Positions 7,210-7,988 of a DNA stretch of 7,988 nt are shown one piece after another. The notes beneath the pieces are model-generated. The model worked only from the letters and a program-made list of their open reading frames with translations. It ran no database searches and had not been told where the DNA came from. The position numbers were made by a program, and so were the translations under genes. The DNA lies in NCBI RefSeq assembly GCF_000173615.1, contig NZ_ABZS01000068.1, positions 1 through 7,988 of the forward strand, given 5' to 3'. Positions within the stretch are counted from its first letter, which is position 1. The number at the start of each line of letters is the position of its first letter. The stretch comes from Sulfurihydrogenibium yellowstonense SS-5 (GTDB taxonomy: Bacteria; Aquificota; Aquificia; Aquificales; Hydrogenothermaceae).

Positions 7210-7256
7210 AGTAAAAGGTTGAATGATAAACATTATAGTAAGAATAACCTTAGATA

Positions 7257-7284
7257 TCATTCTGCAACCGGCGAAGAATCTCAT
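7257..7284 (-). repeat. Hairpin repeat copy D
   Basis: Read on the minus strand it is ATGAG, then ATTCT-TC-GC-CGGTT-GC-AGAAT, then GA. The inner stem is only GC/GC and the internal loop has lost one side. It is inverted relative to C, and similarity continues beyond the elements on both sides (TAAAAATGAG against TAAAAATATGAG outside; AAGGTT against AACCTT inside, 7215-7220 and 7246-7251). The C-D pair is therefore a MITE-like unit of about 120 bp, ending some 8 bp from the aminotransferase -35 box. Confidence 0.7.
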
Positions 7285-7291
7285 ATTTTTA

Positions 7292-7319
7292 TTGAATTTT
7301 TCGCCCTCCGATGTATATA
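7292..7319 (+). promoter_or_regulatory. Candidate promoter of the aminotransferase gene
   Basis: TTGAAT (7292-7297) and TATATA (7314-7319) are separated by 16 bp, each matching the sigma-70 consensus at four of six bases. A start near 7326 would give a leader of about 31 nt. The surrounding A/T richness makes chance matches easy. Confidence 0.4.
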
Positions 7320-7344
7320 GCGAATTTTAAATATAAAAAAATAT

Positions 7345-7350
7345 AAGGAG
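7345..7350 (+). promoter_or_regulatory. Ribosome binding site of aminotransferase gene
   Basis: AAGGAG lies 6 nt before the ATG at 7357 and fixes that start. Confidence 0.8.
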
Positions 7351-7356
7351 TCCTGG

Positions 7357-7988
7357 ATGAATAAAGCGATAAAAAATCTTAAAAATTATCCTATGGAAGA
7401 ATTAAATAAAATTAAATCATCGCTAAAAGAAAGAGGAATAAAAATTTATGATTTTGGAACAGGTGACCCAAAAGAACCAACGCCAGAAATAATAAGAAAT
7501 GCAATTAAAAGTGCAATTCCGGAAGTTAGCCAGTATCCATCAGTTGCCGGAAGAAAAGAACTAAGAGATACAATCTCAAAATGGTTTGAAAACAGATTTT
7601 CTGTAAAACTTAATCCAGATACGCAAATAATACCATCGGCAGGCTCAAAGGAAGCAATTTTTCATTTTCCGTTAGTTTTTATAGACCAGGAAGAAGATAA
7701 AAAAAGAGTCATTTTTGGAACGCCGGCATATCCAGTATACGAAAGAGGAACATTATATGCAGGAGGAATTCCAACGCCTATAAAACTAAAAGAAGAAGAT
7801 GGCTTTCTACTTAGACTTGATAAAATTGATAAAGAAATACTAAAAGAGACAAAAATTGTATGGATAAACTATCCACACAACCCAACCGGAGCAGTAGCAC
7901 CTGCAAGCTATTTTGAAGAAACTATAAAAATCTGTCAAGAATACAATATTATTTTATGTTCTGATGAATGTTATACAGAAATATATTT
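7357..7988 (+). CDS. dapC: Class I/II aminotransferase, probable N-succinyldiaminopimelate aminotransferase (DapC-like), 3' end cut
   Basis: The first 210 codons of a PLP-dependent fold-type I aminotransferase; the gene continues past the right edge. DapC transfers an amino group from glutamate to N-succinyl-2-amino-6-ketopimelate, towards diaminopimelate for lysine and peptidoglycan, in the cytoplasm. Seen here: GTGDPKEPTP (34-43) near the start, YPSVAGRKELRDTI (60-73), SAGSKEA (94-100) in the cofactor phosphate-binding region, NPTGAV (175-180) with the substrate-binding Asn, and SDECYTEIY (202-210), with D203 for the pyridine nitrogen and Y206. The Schiff-base lysine lies beyond the window. 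The YP..AG...LR and SDECYTEIY wording favours the DapC branch over aspartate aminotransferase or DapL, but substrate cannot be fixed from a half gene. It is divergent from the glucan operon and functionally unrelated. The start is supported by AAGGAG. Confidence 0.8.
   Translation, partial: MNKAIKNLKNYPMEELNKIKSSLKERGIKIYDFGTGDPKEPTPEIIRNAIKSAIPEVSQYPSVAGRKELRDTISKWFENRFSVKLNPDTQIIPSAGSKEAIFHFPLVFIDQEEDKKRVIFGTPAYPVYERGTLYAGGIPTPIKLKEEDGFLLRLDKIDKEILKETKIVWINYPHNPTGAVAPASYFEETIKICQEYNIILCSDECYTEIY

Larger units (their letters stand above)
6896..7356. other. Divergent intergenic region with paired hairpin repeats and two promoters
   Basis: This 461-bp region separates the leftward operon from the rightward aminotransferase gene. 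It holds no credible protein gene. It contains the operon promoter and leader (6896-6960), two inverted pairs of a short palindromic element (7020-7110 and 7176-7284), a separate small hairpin (7132-7148) and the aminotransferase promoter and ribosome site (7292-7350). An A5T5 palindrome (6992-7001) is the only other simple symmetry noticed. Since both neighbours are transcribed outward, no terminator is needed here. Confidence 0.8.

Noticed and set aside
7021..7284. An 87-codon minus-strand open frame across the intergenic repeats
   Set aside because: It is made of the hairpin repeats read through. Peptide pieces such as VILSEAKNL are a familiar false product of this repeat type, and there is no ribosome site or protein-like composition.

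Overview
The window is AT-rich bacterial DNA with many ATA and AGA codons, two family GH57 alpha-glucan enzymes of a type common in thermophiles, and a nucleotidyltransferase fused to a phosphomannomutase-like domain. This suggests a thermophilic, low-GC bacterium. My best guess is an Aquificales member of the Sulfurihydrogenibium type, but that rests on overall resemblance, not on a marker gene.

Bases 1-6895 hold four tightly packed genes on the minus strand, read right to left. They are a sugar-1-phosphate nucleotidyltransferase/phosphomannomutase-like fusion (6895-4409), an Rpn-family PD-(D/E)XK nuclease (4405-3458), an amylopullulanase-type GH57 enzyme (3461-1437) and a GH57 4-alpha-glucanotransferase that runs off the left edge (1435-1). 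The gaps are 3 nt, a 4-nt ATGA overlap and 1 nt, so this is almost certainly one operon. An extended -10 promoter (6928-6936) and a strong ribosome binding site precede the first gene. Three of the four genes fit alpha-glucan (glycogen-like) or NDP-sugar metabolism; the Rpn gene is the intruder.

The most interesting signal lies inside the Rpn gene. A near-complete Shine-Dalgarno sequence (GGAGGTGAT, 3722-3730) sits just upstream of two in-frame ATG codons (3715 and 3712), directly before a run of four-residue KxEG-type repeats encoded by 12-bp tandem DNA repeats. This is the arrangement reported for E. coli Rpn genes, where a separately translated C-terminal protein (RpnS) neutralises the full-length toxic nuclease (RpnL). 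I therefore read this locus as a probable gene-within-gene toxin-antitoxin or anti-phage module embedded in, and translationally coupled to, a sugar-metabolism operon.

Bases 6896-7356 separate divergent transcription units. They carry four copies of a short hairpin element (conserved arms ATGAGAT...AGAATGAC, variable inner stem, one copy with a compensatory stem change) arranged as two inverted pairs, plus the two promoters.

Bases 7357-7988 hold, on the plus strand, the first 210 codons of a class I/II aminotransferase that best resembles N-succinyldiaminopimelate aminotransferase (DapC) of lysine/diaminopimelate synthesis. It is cut by the right edge.
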